From: Chamaecyparis obtusa
Lineage: Eukaryota > Streptophyta > Pinopsida > Cupressales > Cupressaceae
NCBI GenBank assembly: GCA_027943335.1
Contig: BSBK01005648.1
Span: 1,043,001 to 1,107,000, forward strand
DNA length: 64,000 nt
Reading direction: 5' to 3'
The notes beneath the pieces were generated by a model, which did not search any database, was not told the DNA's origin, and saw only the letters and a program-made list of their open reading frames with translations. Position 1 is the first letter of the stretch. Each line of letters opens with the position of its first letter. The position numbers and the translations under genes are program-made. Below, in pieces: positions 46,959 through 60,120 of this stretch.

Positions 46959-48975
46959 ATGAGGAGAAAGAATTCAAGGCACAAATTAGATGATAGTGAT
47001 CATAATGTTGAAATTCCAGTAACAGATTATGAGTGCTTTCGTGAAGAACATGTGGCCAAGAATAATGAATGTTTTGCACATCTTGGTTTGACAAATAGGC
47101 AAGTTGTACATTTACTGACTAGTATATTATTTGTTTAATACTATTTAATGAAATTTTATATGCAAAATATTTATGTATATAAGACTTGATACAATATTTG
47201 TTTTTGGTTTTACAGGAAAGAAAAAGAGTGCAGAGAAAAAGAAGAGAAAGAACAAGTAGCAAATAAAGCTACAAAGTTGCCAGTTCGTAAAAACCAACGC
47301 TTTTTTGATCCAACAAATGTAGTTGGTGAAAAAGGTAATTCTGATGATGTGGAACCTGATATAGCACATGGTGATGTACAACCTAATGAAAGTCATGAAG
47401 AGAGTCCGCTTGCATCTGATGTGCCTTAGAGTGAACCTGTTGGTAGTGGTTCAACAGAAGATGTGTCTTCTTTAGTTAAAAAAAAAAAATTGAGTCAAGA
47501 TTTATATAGATCTACATAGAGGCATTCAAAAGAAAGGATACTAGAAGAGAAGAAGCTATTCTTGGTTGAGGTGTCAAGAGATGGTGAACCCATTGGGAAA
47601 AATGCTGCAAGGTGGGCCTCTAAATTGGGTGTAAGATGTAGGGCCCATTTGGATATTTGAAAATCAAATTTTGCAGAGCAAGATCCACACCATGTGGAGA
47701 ATGTTATACAAAAAATGGAAAATGTCTTTGACACTATTGGTGGACAAATCTCGAGAAAATATTACAAGCACAAGATGAAACTTCTAATGAATAATTTTAG
47801 ATACTTGTGTAGAAAAGCAATCATGGAGGGAAAAGAAAGTTTAGACAACACTCTATCTCCCAAACAGTGGAAAAAATTGAAAGAAAGTATGCATTCTGAA
47901 GAATATTTGACAAAGAGTAATAAAGGAAAGAGAGCAAGAGAGAGTGTGAAGGCTGAATATACATTTGGCCGAGGCGGGTTGTAGGCCAAAATAAACAAAT
48001 TTGGAGTAAGTGTATGGCTTTTTGATTCAATTTAAATTATGTTATCTATTTTAATTTTTTTATTGAACTGGCTGTGTTAAAATTGACATTGTATTTTAGG
48101 TGGAAAACAATAATAGAAAAGCAGGTGCAGAAGATAGTGTCAATTATATGGCAGAACTAGATCCTAATAAATCTAAGAATAGTATGAAGTGGAAGTCTAG
48201 TTCGTCAACAGCAACTTCGCAGCCATCTGTGGAACTCCCAGTAAGAGCCTCTGCAAATCATGTCAACTCAAATGAAGTGTATGAACATATAATGATGCAC
48301 TTAGATAGTCTCACTGAGAAAGTTGCACAGTTGACTTCCTCGGTTCAGCCTATAGTTTCTTCATGGAATGATCATAATTTTATGAATTCATATCAAGTAA
48401 GAGGCTATATTGATGAGTGAAGTTTGGTTCATAGTAATGTAGCTTTGCATTGTTGAGAGAATCATTTTGAACAATGTTTTTATGAATTTTTATATACAAA
48501 TTAACACTATCCTTAAGCATTGATTCTCATACACATAGCATTGTTGATATTGCATTTTCACACCATTATTTTATGACCTTTCCTCTCTACCAAGATTTTA
48601 TCAATTTTAACTACATGCAGAACAATTTTACCAAAGCAACAAAAAAACAAAAACACCTTGATGCCAACAAAGCTATCGATATCGATAGTGATCATGATGA
48701 ACTAGTGGACAAGAATGTGCAGCCCAATCATAGTTCAGTTGAAGCTGAGGTAATATAATAGTTATTATGAAATTTTTTTAATAGCTTTTGCATTTTTTAC
48801 TTGACTTATGTTAACCTTTCATGATTAAACCCACATGCAGAGCACACATATGAAAGCAAAATGAAAAGTAGAAGACAATGATGATGGTGATTATGCTGAT
48901 TTCAAATAGGATGTGCATGATATTTATAGTACTAGCAGTGATAAACTCGAGTTGAGTGCTATAAACTTTACCTGA

Positions 48976-51900
48976 TTAGGATATGATTGTTAGTTGTTAA
49001 TTTAAACTATTAGTTGTACAAAAAACTAAGAAAGTCTCTCTTCTTGGCCTTGGCAAAACCATTTTATTTTTATCATTTGTGTCTTATTAAGTCTAAAGTT
49101 CATATACCATTTTATTTTTATCATTTGTGGCTGAGAGATAGACTCCTTCAATGAGACCAAAAACAATAAGGAATAGCAATATAAGTAGAAAGTGCATGTT
49201 CCAAACAAGTAGCATCTGATAAAGCAGCTTATATGTTTCCATGTGTTACAGGTAATACTTTCTTCCCTTGACTATAGAAAACGATGGAAAGAAAGTATGT
49301 TTACATGATAATATCACCTTGGAAATTTAAAGAACTCAAAAGAAGATGGAAATTTCTACAAAGCTTTTCTTATTCATCATGTACGTTATCCAATCATAAG
49401 ACCATTGCAAGGTACCAAGGTGGGTTCCAAAGGAGAAGATATGTTATGTGTGCACTTATCACTGCTTGCAGGCATTATTTCGTTGCCCTGCATACATGAT
49501 GACACACATTTTTTACCAACATTTTGATAAATGCTATATTTATCTTGTTATGAATCTACACCAACCTTTAATGCTATATTATTTTTTTCCTAAACTGAGC
49601 CAAATCCCCTCAACTCCTCTGTTTCTGCGGCATGGCCGAGGCATTTAGATTTGGTTTTTATGGTCCAAGGAATTTACATTTGCTATTTTTTGTCAACAGT
49701 TGGAATGGAGGTTAAACCAAATTGAGTTGAAAGCACAAGCTCTTCTCTATTCTTTCTCTCATTGCAGTCATCATATCTGCACATTTGTGTACCTGAAAAT
49801 GCACATTAGAGGACCCCAAGATCCAATGTCTAAACCATGGAGGTGCTTTATTGGTGTTCTGATGAGAGAAATGACTACATCATAGGCATTGGCACAAATA
49901 GGATCTAGGATATCATCCTTATACCAAGCATGTGTCTAAGTCTGGTTTTAGTGTTCTTATATTCTCTGCATGCATTGAACAGACCCATAAAATTTTAAAT
50001 GGTCACCTAGGGAACCTTCTCTGCATGCCTAGAACAGTCCCATAAAATCTTAAAAGGTCATCAAGGGCACTAATCTGTGTAAATAAGAAATGGGTTATAG
50101 TTGGAGGCTATACAAATGAATCCTATTAAAACATCTAAATCTAGATCCTGTCTCATTTGTGTAGAATTGCTAGAATCTCCTCCAACAAAATTGGGGTAGC
50201 TTTATCACAAAAAAGCCCATAAATTACAATGGCTAATGGCTTCTCCATGAATCATTATCCAAGCCTAATCTTTGTAATACCTAGGAACAACAAACTCAAC
50301 ATTTTAATCTCACTATACCCATTATTGATTTTACTCAAATAGCTTATAGAAAAATTGTTCCTCTTAGCTTTATCCATTGAATGTATTGTTCTCTATTTTT
50401 CATTTCTCTAATTCTATTTTTGTTCTATCTTGATGTTTTGGACATAAATTGTTCATATTTATCTAATGCATGGATCTAATGTTAAACAATATTCACTCTT
50501 AAGACATGAATTAAAAGCACAATATGTTCCCTATTATTTCTCTCGTTACAGTCATCAGATCTAAGCATTTGTATACCTGAAATCACACATCAAAGCACCC
50601 CAGAACCAAGGTGTGAACCATGGAGGTGCCTTGTTGGTGTTTTAATGCTTCATCCAAAACATAGATAGGAGAAATGACAACATTGTAAACATGGGCACAA
50701 ATAGGATTTGGGATATTAGACTTTTACCCAGCATGTGTCGAACTTCTTTTATTCGGTGCCTATTTTCTCTGAATGCACAGAATAGTCCCATAAAATCTTA
50801 AAAGGTCACCAAGGGCACTAGTGAAAAGTATACAGATGAATACTATTAAAACATCTCTTTATAGATCCTATATTATTTGTGTAGAATTGCTAGTAATCTC
50901 CTCCAATAAATTTGGAGTAACTTGACTACAAGAAACCCATAAATTGATATGGCTAATGGCTTCTCTATGTATCAGTCATTACCTAAGAAAAATCCTTGCT
51001 CTCAGTTAATAATAATTAGGAACATTTATCTGTGGCGCAAGTTTCCATAATACTTTTGGACTGCAAATGTATGCAAGCTGATTGCTCTTGTGTGAATGCC
51101 TCCTTAGGGTTTCAGGAACTTAATTGGCATACCTTGTCAAATGTCATCCATACAACAGTTGGCTTTGTGGAAGCATTCACTACCAATGCACTTAAACACA
51201 AATAATTCTCCTCCACCTACATGAGATTAGGTTTTAAATCAGAATTCATTCAACATTCTTATATTAAGTCAAGTGACTTCACAAACTATGATGGATAGCC
51301 TTTTGCTGATGAAGATGATCCAATTCTTTGGAATAAATACATAAAGATAATTCAACATTCTAGAAGAGCACTAGTTAACCAGAAACAAGAAAACTTTTTT
51401 CTTACCATTTTAAATATGGTATTAGCCCTGCCTTCATAGTCCATCACTGTTGCCACATACTTTATCCATTCTGCACACTATGCAATACTTCAAAACATAT
51501 TTCATCAGTAGTCTATATTTAGCTAAAGGACATTGTACAAGTTAATAAAACATGTTGAGAAAATCAGAAAATCCTCACTTTTTCTTTTAAGCCTAAACCC
51601 TCACTTTTTCTATAAAGATCATGAACTATTGAAATCATTCTAATAAAGATCATGAACTGGCCATTTGATTAGATTTGGGTTTTTACCTGCAACGGTTTTA
51701 GCTCCTTAAAAGGATCAATGCTAATATAATTGCATTTCTGTTCTGCAACTGAAGATGAAGTCAGAAATGCAAAAAATTATAAAATCTATTCTGGGTTTTC
51801 TTGATGTATTTGTTGAACATCACCATCAGCAATGTACTTCATCAGGCATGGAGAAGATGTGGATTCTGATGTTACACCTTTCAAGTTATCTAGTACACCT

Positions 51901-52240
51901 AGTAACTGCAAAAACTCTGCATCAGTTCAGCACATTCAGATTAAAATGAACTTCACTCTATCATAACCCAAATCTCATTGCTTATAACATTAGTTTACTT
52001 ACCTCCAGAAATGACACTGTGAAGTCCACCAAATGAAAGAAGGTTACAGTCAACAAAATACTAATTAGATCGATAAGAAAAATTATACCAATTAGAATGA
52101 CAGACTAAATGTGCCTATAAGTTTTAAAGAATCTTTAATCATCAAGCTTCCAATATGTAACTATTTAGTTTTGGGATAAGAAAGCATAAACAGTAATCCT
52201 AATGGTATCATATATTGCAGTATCATTAGAGAAAACAAGT
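48976..52240. other. TnpA last intron, first part
   Basis: No recognised domain. Contains a diverged direct duplication of several hundred bases (see 49740-50980) and two close copies of CCATTTTATTTTTATCATTT at ~49063 and ~49111. Short - strand open stretches near 51780-51930 may belong to the unknown gene at 52249-52652. Confidence 0.4.
49740..50980. repeat. Diverged direct duplication
   Basis: ~49745-50260 resembles ~50535-50975: shared landmarks are CAGTCATCA, AAACCATGGAGGTGC, GGCACAAATAGGATCTAGGATAT, AAAATCTTAAAAGGTCA, TTTGTGTAGAATTGCTAG and GGCTAATGGCTTCTC, in the same order in both copies. Identity is clearly below that of the LTR pairs, so the event is old. Confidence 0.7.
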
Positions 52241-52248
52241 GTAGTCAC

Positions 52249-52652
52249 CTGGAACCTTGGTGTTATCAACAGAATAGTTTTCAAAGGGTGTTGTAAATGA
52301 TTTGAGCTTGGCACTACAATGGGTACTATTTCTACTTGGCATTTTGGATGAATCCTGTTACACTACTGATTATCAAAAAAAAAAGAAAAAAGAACACATT
52401 GTTTAATGCATAGAATCCATCAATCTGAAATCATGTCATTTGCACCTCTAGGAGAATGTAGCCTATATTGCTGAAGAAGTTCTCCACAACTTTGTACTTG
52501 TATTCTTGTCCATATAAGAAAATGGTGAATCCTTGAGCTTTCTCAAGCTTGGAAATCTCTATAGTTTTGGGTTCAGCAAGTGAGAGTAGAAGCACTACAT
52601 TCATACAAGTGAAAATGAATCTGAACAGAAAAGTGATGATAGCCATTGGCAT
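52249..52652 (-). pseudogene. Unknown gene fragment, two candidate exons
   Basis: I do not recognise the family. On the - strand ATG at 52652 opens a frame beginning MPMAIITFLFRFIFTCMNVV, a signal-peptide-like start ending near LLSLAEPK. It continues to GYILLE and a donor GAG|GTGCAA (52446|52445). A second open segment, 52354-52249, lies between acceptor GTAACAG and donor CCAG|GTGACT, in phase (0), with no stop: DSSKMPSRNSTHCSAKLKSF and onwards. The two exons give ~104 codons. A further open segment at ~51930-51785 may follow. It lies within the last TnpA intron, on the opposite strand, so it may be another captured host gene. The N-terminal end and true extent are uncertain. Confidence 0.35.
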
Positions 52653-54836
52653 GAATGGACGAAAATGTCAGTCTATTCACTTCTTGGAAATGCTATGTGA
52701 ATTGGGTGCTCATGAATTCAAGATATCTTATCTAAATTGTACTTGCCAGCAGTGGCAATCAATTTAAAAACTCAATTAGCATAAAATGGGAGACACCCAT
52801 GACATTGAAAAAGATACAAAGGTAGTTTAGAATATCATGTGTGCACTCTGAAGTAGGACAAAACAACAACATGCTCTGAGTATTCTGTGAATGCAAAAGT
52901 CTCACATTCTTTGCAAGAGTAGGAGTCGATTGGAGAGGAAGAGAAGCGAATGTATGATGTTTCAATCAATAAAAATGAAATTCCATGTTTTCCTGTAGAT
53001 CACTATCCTGTGGAATAGTTCTAGTAACAGTGACTTAGTTAAGACATATCTAATGTGATATTGGTTTGGCTATGGCATAGGATCATTTCTTAGCTATCAG
53101 TTTTATCTATTTATGTGAAAATCTTATTGTCTTATTGGTTTGTAACACCAAGGGACTGACTGGTGTGTAAAGATTGTGACTGGTGATAGGGTATAGTCAG
53201 CAAATAAAGTTTTGAAACCTCCATAAAATGTAAGGCATTCCCACCACTGTGCCAACTATGATTTGGTGGGAGATGCCAATGACGCATTGTACATATTATA
53301 TGTTATTTTAACTGGAGGGATGGACACCAGTGGATAAAGAACAGGAAAAGCCTGGTAAAAACTAGTGAAATGGGCACTTGAAGAACACCAGTCATGGTTG
53401 GGCATGATTAGATGGTTGAAGAGAGTAGTTAAGGGTTGGAGATGTTTATTGAGATGTGTTTGAAGGCGTTTGAATCAAATTCAAACTTGTGTATCACAGG
53501 GAAGGGATTTTTCTAGAAAGCCCTAGGTTGTGTTAACCCACTTCATGACGGTTTGTTGGTTGGGAGTGTAGATGTGGGTATCTAGACAATCTAAGTTGAA
53601 AGTTGGTGGTATTTTGTCCTCTACCAAGACTATTTCAGGTCTTTGAGTCTTGGAGGGTAGTGGAGGATAGGGCTTCTTTGGTGGAGGTCGGAACTTTGTA
53701 GTCATGCTATTTGAAGGATGTTGAAGCATTGGAAGGATCAGAGGCATCCTTGAGTATAGAGATCAAGATTTGGTTGAGTTAGGTGTGTTCCCCAAGGAGA
53801 GTGAAGTTGAAACTAAGACAAGATGAATTGACAAGTTGCTTGAAATGATTCAGGGAAGTGAACTTGTTCAAAAGGAGTGGTTTGCTAGTTTCCCAAAGTT
53901 AGAGACTACCAATTGAACTTTGAGTTGAGCCTAACTTCTTGAGTTGATTCAAAGGCATTGTAGAATCCTCGAGTTGAGTTGGGTTCCTATTGATAAGGCT
54001 ACCTGGATGGTAGACAATTAGGACCATTGTATGTTAACTTTAAAGGTAGTTTAATTAGGAATCTTGTTCTCAGTAATGTGTCATCTTAGCCTGTCGAACT
54101 GATTAATTGGGTGGAATCATATCTATTGAGTCTTCACCATCTTCATGATCTTCCTTCATTAGGTTAGTCCCTGTTTCTTTAGAGAAACTATCCATTGAGG
54201 TTAGGAATTATTAATGCTAATGTATGGGACAAAATGGTTGCATCTAGCATCTATATATAAATTATTCTAACATAAGAAAGTGCAAGTTCTTATCCTGATA
54301 GTTGAAATCCTAGGAGATTTACATGTTCTTTATTCCCATTTGGAAGCAAGTATATAGGTAATCCTTGGGTGAATGATGCCCCTAGACCCAAGTCAGTAGT
54401 GCAAGGTTTGGGGAACAGCTCCAAGGTTTGGGTTGTCCCTAAACTTCATCAGACATTCTCTCTTCAGTATGTTTCAGAATTGCTATGTATTTATTATTTA
54501 TTTCATTGTTTATATTTGCTAGTCAAAATTTCTAATTCTCTTCAAGTTTTAGATATAAAGAACATTTTTTCTTTTTATTATGCAATAAGAGATTAAAGCA
54601 TCTCTTATTTGGATGATCTATACTGTTTTAGTCTTTAGATGAACTATAAATGCTTCTTTATGTTTTGCAATTTTAAAGTTGTCACCTTTAGTCCTAAACA
54701 TAAAAAAGAGAAGTGCAATAGTAATGAACAATAATTTTGGTCTTTTTTATTTAGAGTCTTATGATTATACTATATTTGTGGCCTTTCATTACCTATGTAA
54801 TTAATATAATGTGTTATTTTTTTTTTCTTTTTGCAG
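52653..54836. other. TnpA last intron, second part
   Basis: No recognised domain. A proline-rich - strand open frame at 53523-53747 and short + frames near 54370 lack supporting splice sites or homology I can name. A T-rich polypyrimidine tract precedes the acceptor at 54837. Confidence 0.4.
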
Positions 54837-55380
54837 AAATGTGTTGATAAACTCAAAGAAGGGGATAAAGTTAAGGTGTTGGATCCATATGATGGTGATG
54901 TTGTGGGCATTGGGCGGATTCACTCCCTATCTATTTTACATGGAATCAACTTGAAAGGAACAGAAGATGCAAATGTAAATATTTTAAAGGTCACAAGTAA
55001 CGTACCCCTTGCTTATGAAGACAAAATGGATGGAGCTGTTCGTCTAAAAGAGAAAGAGGGAACCTTCACACGGTGGCTACTAAAATATTTGCAAAAAATG
55101 ACATAGTTGGTCAACATGTTTATCATTTACTAGTTGTTAGACATCTTGGCTCAATGTTTTATATTTGAGACAACTTTGATATTTTTTAATTATATTTACG
55201 TATATACTCTTTAGATAAATTCGACATCTTACATATATATTTTGACATTGCATACTTTGAATATGATGTTTTTTTGGCATTATAAAATTTAATATGATGT
55301 TTTTTTGGCATTAGTTCAAGTTTAATATGATGATTTTTTTACATTATAAAATTTATGCTATTTAAAATACTTTTCATTTT

Positions 55381-55990
55381 ATGACTAAATAAATGATTAA
55401 ATATACGAATAAATTAATGACTACTTCAACGACTAAATATATGACTAAATTAATGACTAAATATATGACTAAATATATGACTCAATAAATGACTAAATTA
55501 ATGACTAAATATATGACCAAATATACAACCAAATATACGACCAAATATACAACCAAATATATGACCAAATATACGACCAAATAAATGACTAAATAAATGA
55601 CTAGATTAACCAAATATACGACCAAATAAATGACTAAATAAACTACTAAATTAATGACTAAATTAACCAAATATATGACCAAATATATGACTAAATATAT
55701 GACTAAATAAATGACTAAATAATTAAATAAATGACTAAATTAATGACCAAATCAATGACTAAATTAATGACCAAATCAATGACCAAATTAATGACTAAAT
55801 AAATGACCAAATAAACTACCAAATGACCAAATAAATGACTAAATATATGACCAAATCAATGATCAAATAAATGACTAAAATAGTTTAGTCATAAATTTGG
55901 TCGCGAGATAAATGATCGGCAATAAACTACCAGTGGTCACGTGACCAAATTTGGTCATTTATCTACAATTTTTGGTAGTTTATTTGGTCA
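55381..55990. repeat. CACTA right subterminal repeat array
   Basis: Some forty or more tandem units of ~12 bases built on ATGACTAAATAA / ATGACCAAATAT, ending with the palindromic core TGGTCACGTGACCA (55934-55947) and TTTGGTCATTTATC before the terminus. Same motif as in the left array, but longer and more regular. The - strand frame of repeated VVYLVIYLV across it is an artefact. Confidence 0.92.
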
Positions 55991-56017
55991 TATATTGTTG
56001 TTTTTGTACTAGTGCGG

Positions 56018-57494
56018 TAGTCCCTTCAGACCCCGGTGCCTTAGTGACTCTATGTGGTTATAGTAACCTTTCGTGTAGACAAGGTACTACCTATGCAATA
56101 TCCAGTCCATAAAGGTGACATGCATCATCTCAACTCCCATCCTAGTCAAACTCAATTGGGAATTTAGGCATGGGTGAGGGACAAAATATCTTTTTAGGTT
56201 CATTTTAGATTCCCAATGTTTATTAATTATCACTTATTACTCTACTTGTAATAGGATCTCCTGGTAGCCACTTCCGGGCTCTAGCACCAATTCACAAGCC
56301 ACTTCCTTATATACACTTAAATGACCTACCCTAGGGTTTCACAAGCTCAATATGAACTCTGAGCTAACACAACTCCTGAATCTCTACAACTATATTCAAC
56401 ATGCAAGACCAATAACCACTGGGATCAAACCCACCTAGGGTTTAGAACATCTCATGCAAACTAACTATGCATGCATGGCAAACAACATGGCAAAAAGAAA
56501 ACTACAACCCCTAAAATCAATACAAGTCAAATTGACCAAGGGCATCAAAAGTCTTCATATAAAACATGTACGTTAAAGATTGCATCACAAGCATACTCAA
56601 GGATATACAATTCCAATTTGACAAAAGATCTTATTTCAACGTAATACTTTAATCAGATATAATCAATCAAAAGCATTACGAAATTCATCTAGCTTTCAAA
56701 TACATCTAATATATAAATAATTTGACAACAAAATTTATCAAATTAAAATTCATAATCAAATTGAGACAATAGTTTTACAAACCAATTGTAAAACAATTAA
56801 AGTACGAAGTAATATCCATAATTATGCACCTCGTACTAATCATTAACAATACAAAAGAATAAAATTAGAAATTAGATTAAACTAATTTCTTTTAATAAAA
56901 ATCTAAATCCATAAATTAGAATTAGCTAATTTACATTTTAAGAATAATTTAAATTAAAATTAAATTAAAAAAATAAATTTAATTAAACTAATTACTAAAT
57001 AAATTAAATAATAGGAATATTTAACAAAACTAATTAAATTCAATTAACAAAATTAACTAATCATTAATTAATAATTACAAAATTTAATAACTTAATAAAA
57101 AAATAAATTAACATAATATAAAAATTTGTTTTAAAAAGAAAATCGAACCAACACACACTGCGCATATCATAAAACCAAAAGAAAGGGAGACTGCATGGTT
57201 CCCTGTGTGATAGTACTCCCGCATGGCAGCCCTCCCAAGGGGGACTGTCGTGCAACAATACCCTCGGGTACTGTCGCATGGCAGTCTAGGATGCCGTGAG
57301 GCCTGCGGGTTGAAGGGAGTTGAAAGCCCCTCCGCCTAATCAAAAATTTAATTTCATTTTTTTTTAAAACAACATCACTTAATTCAAAAAGCTATCATAC
57401 CCACTTTTAAATATTTTTTTTTATTTTTTGAAAAACAGAAACCAAAATCAATATTAAATCCATTATAATATGATTTTAATTTCTCAAACAACCA

Positions 57495-57551
<57 letters not shown>

Positions 57552-59049
57552 CTAAATGCAACATAAAACATGAATATATATAAATATTTCACATTAACAA
57601 ATCTCCTTAACATAAATATTAATTCCATTAATCAAAGATCAGAACCCTAGTCTAATTGGCTTTCTAATACTCTTTTACAGATTCCTAAAAACCATTAATT
57701 TACAAAATAGATAGGTGAAACTATTTAATCACATTGCAATAACATACAAAAATTCTCCAGCATTCAGATCCAACAAGCACAAGGAAGACACACCCTATTT
57801 CCTACAGAGATCCGAAAAGAAATAACCATAACAAAATCAAAGCCTACCTCAAAACAATTATACATATTCGATGATGTCCAGAATGAAGAAAATAGAATCC
57901 AAGCTTTCAAAGAGCTCTCACAAATCTGTCCCAAATCTGTCTCCAAAATTCCTCCTCCAAAACCTATGTACCCAAATAATGGCCAAAACCCCTAATATTT
58001 AAAGAAACTTCCTTTCTCATGCATGAATTTGAACTCAACTCCAAAAGGGGCTTTGCATGAAGATGAACTTTAGCTCACAGTTCAGTCTCAGTTGAACTGA
58101 AGTCTCCTTTCCACTTTGACTTTAGTTGAAAGCACATAACCAAACTTCAACTTGAATTATTAATTCAATTCCATTCAATTATGAATGTGCAACATAATGC
58201 ATTTAAATAATTAATAATTAGAACATTTAGTTAACATAATAAACACGTGCCAAAATAACCCTCAATTTATTAAAATATAATTTAATTAAACAAAGGTTAA
58301 TTTCATGATTAAATATTTCAAAAGTGAGGATATTTAATTAATTCACATTAATTAAATATTTCAACCACACTTGAAATAGCATATAATTAATTTCCAATTA
58401 ATTTATGCATCAACTATATAATAAAAATAATAATTAAACTAAATAAATATATTTATTTAATTACCATTTAAATACTATACCACAACTAAAAAATAGCATG
58501 ATCTAAAAATAGAAATCACACCAAATGCCACAAATCAAAGAATCAAAAAGACATAAGAACCCACATTCATGCTCAGGACATAGGTGTAAACTCTTGCCAG
58601 TTGGACGAGTTTAGAAATGGTGGAAACACAGAATCTTGTCCCCTACTTTAGGACAATAATTGGCTTAGGTTAGGATTGGAACTGAATATTATCTCCCCTC
58701 TTTTACCATTGAGATTAGCAATAGGGCATGCTCATCCTGACAATTCAGGGAAGTTGATGCCCAGTACCTCCAAACTTGCATAAAAGACAAGCATGTACAT
58801 ATATATAGAGATATAACAGACAATGGTAGGGATCGGTCGATCGTGTGGATCTTGCAAGCAAGTAACTATGACTCTGTCCCTCAACCACATCAAGCACATC
58901 AAGAAGAAATGTAAAACAAACACATCAACCATACACATGCAAGTATGGGGTCAGTAAAATCATAAGTTTTAATGATTTCCTAACATATATTCTATCATTC
59001 TAAAGTAATCATATCATTTATAAAATCGGACAAGGGGTGAGGTACTACA
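56018..59049 (-). repeat. 3' LTR, proximal part (split by CACTA)
   Basis: Matches 60887-63909 with few differences. Contains an (AT)n tract at ~57497-57545 (about 24 units, against about 16 in the other LTR) and a GC-rich patch at ~57190-57310. Ends GGTACTACA at 59049, so the - strand LTR begins TGTAGTACC. Confidence 0.92.
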
Positions 59050-59053
59050 TTCA

Positions 59054-59064
59054 CCCCCCTAGGA
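59054..59064 (-). other. Polypurine tract of the long-LTR element
   Basis: On the - strand CCTAGGGGGGTGAA immediately precedes the LTR start TGTAGTACC. It primes plus-strand DNA synthesis. Confidence 0.75.
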
Positions 59065-60098
59065 TTAGGATTACTCTTGGAAGCCTACAACAAATGAGGA
59101 TACATATCCCCCAAACACAAAGCATTTACTAAAAACAAAACATAACATCTGAAATCAAATCATAGGGTAGGAACATGATATGCAGTCATTAAGAACAATA
59201 TAATATCTAGTTTAGGAACAACTGAAAATATCACATTGATCAATCATTTAATAACAATAAAAGATAGATCTAAACCTTTATTCATACATCATCATAAAAC
59301 ACATCTAGGATCAATTTCATAAAGAAGACATTCATATCTATAACAAATAATGAGTTGAGAAGTTCATGAAAAACTATCTAGTTAATGCAACACTTATGCA
59401 ATCATATAGAATACACAACAATTCTAATATCACACAACACATATAGTTCCATCTCTACGATGTCCTCCCTTATACATACTATCAAGGGTTCATGATGAAC
59501 ATGATAGAAACAATACTTATCACAGAATAGGGCCAACAATATCAAACATTCAGAGTAGCCACCATAAAACTCAAAAGGAAAAACCCAAGTGGGGGAATCA
59601 TAAGTCCAACATTAAATCATGAGATATCTCAATTTCAATAATAAATCAAGTGTGACTAGCGTCACAAAAAAAATAGATAACGAAAAAAGAGTTAGGTGAC
59701 TAATCCAATCATAAGAAAGTTCAAAAATTTCAATGCTAGCCCATACACATTACGATCAATTCATAAATCAACCAAAAATAAATCATCAATCATAACAAAT
59801 CCACATAACAAGGTGACTAGTAATAGCCATACTCAAGGGAGTAATCGCTTCATGACGTCCAAGGTATTTCAACCTAGATGCATTAGAGAAGGTAACCATA
59901 CACAATTAACAGTCAAACACCTATGACCATCACTAGGCCAATGATATCTCAAAGGCATTTAGGAGAAGTAGAACATAAATGTTTAGATGTAGTTTAATGG
60001 TTATCAAAACACAAAAGAGTTATATGTCTATGTTTGGTTTCAAGTTTAACAGTCTAGACATCTAATGGGCACACAACTTCCCAGAGTTCCCAATGTAG

Positions 60099-60118
60099 AA
60101 CCCAGTGCTTTGATACCA
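60099..60118 (-). other. Primer binding site, tRNA-Met type
   Basis: On the - strand TGGTATCAAAGCACTGGGTT begins two bases after the LTR end ATTACA, close to the standard TGGTATCAGAGC site. This fixes the element's orientation. Confidence 0.85.
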
Positions 60119-60120
60119 AG

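Larger units (their letters stand above)
46959..55106 (+). pseudogene. CACTA TnpA-type gene, multi-exon
   Basis: Proposed exons: 46959-47098 (starting MRRKNSRHKLDDSD); 47216-48005; 48100-48396; 48621-48749; 48841-~48975; 54837-55106. The second exon carries the plant transposase (Ptta/En/Spm, Transposase_24-like) domain: KLFLVEVSRDGEPIGKNAAR, then HVENVIQKMENVFD, RYLCRKAIMEGKESLDN and GKRARESVKAEYTFGRGG. Exon 3 has a helix with MMHLDSLTEKVAQLTSSV. The last exon encodes KEGDKVKVLDPYDGDVVGIG and ILHGINLKGTEDANVNILKV, the usual C-terminal block. Splice sites fit, except that the first donor is GC (47099). In-frame stops at ~47428, 47517, 47657 and 47982 disable it. TnpA proteins bind the subterminal repeats. 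The last intron (~5.9 kb) holds other sequence. Confidence 0.8.
19054..56014 (+). mobile_element. CACTA (En/Spm) transposon, ~37 kb with insertions
   Basis: The left end reads TACTAGTAGAATTTGGC (first base C changed to T). The right end, reverse-complemented, reads CACTAGTACAAAAAC, so both ends carry CACTAGTA. Subterminal arrays of TGACYAAAT-type repeats lie inside both ends. It carries a TnpD-type transposase gene and a TnpA-type gene, both broken. Removing the nested 10.96-kb Ty3 element leaves about 26 kb. The ends are fixed by comparison with the uninterrupted LTR at 60880-60900. It also holds exons of a host inositol polyphosphate 5-phosphatase gene on the opposite strand, i.e. apparent gene capture. 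Confidence 0.88.
59050..60120 (-). other. Internal region of the long-LTR element, non-coding
   Basis: 1071 bases between the LTRs. No gag, pol or other domain on the - strand; the longest frame (76 codons, + strand) looks random. It contains only the polypurine tract and primer site, so the element depended on a relative for all proteins. Confidence 0.8.

Noticed and set aside
53523..53747. Proline-rich - strand open frame as a gene
   Set aside because: No splice sites, start context or homology that I can see; composition alone is not enough.
55482..55682. Open frame on the - strand encoding repeated VVYLVIYLV
   Set aside because: It exists only because the subterminal unit is 12 bases, a multiple of three; no start context or family.
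55381..55930. CRISPR-like regular repeats
   Set aside because: Units are contiguous with no unique spacers, and they match the other end of a CACTA element in a plant genome.
57497..57545. (AT)n tract as a functional site
   Set aside because: Plain microsatellite, different length in the partner LTR.
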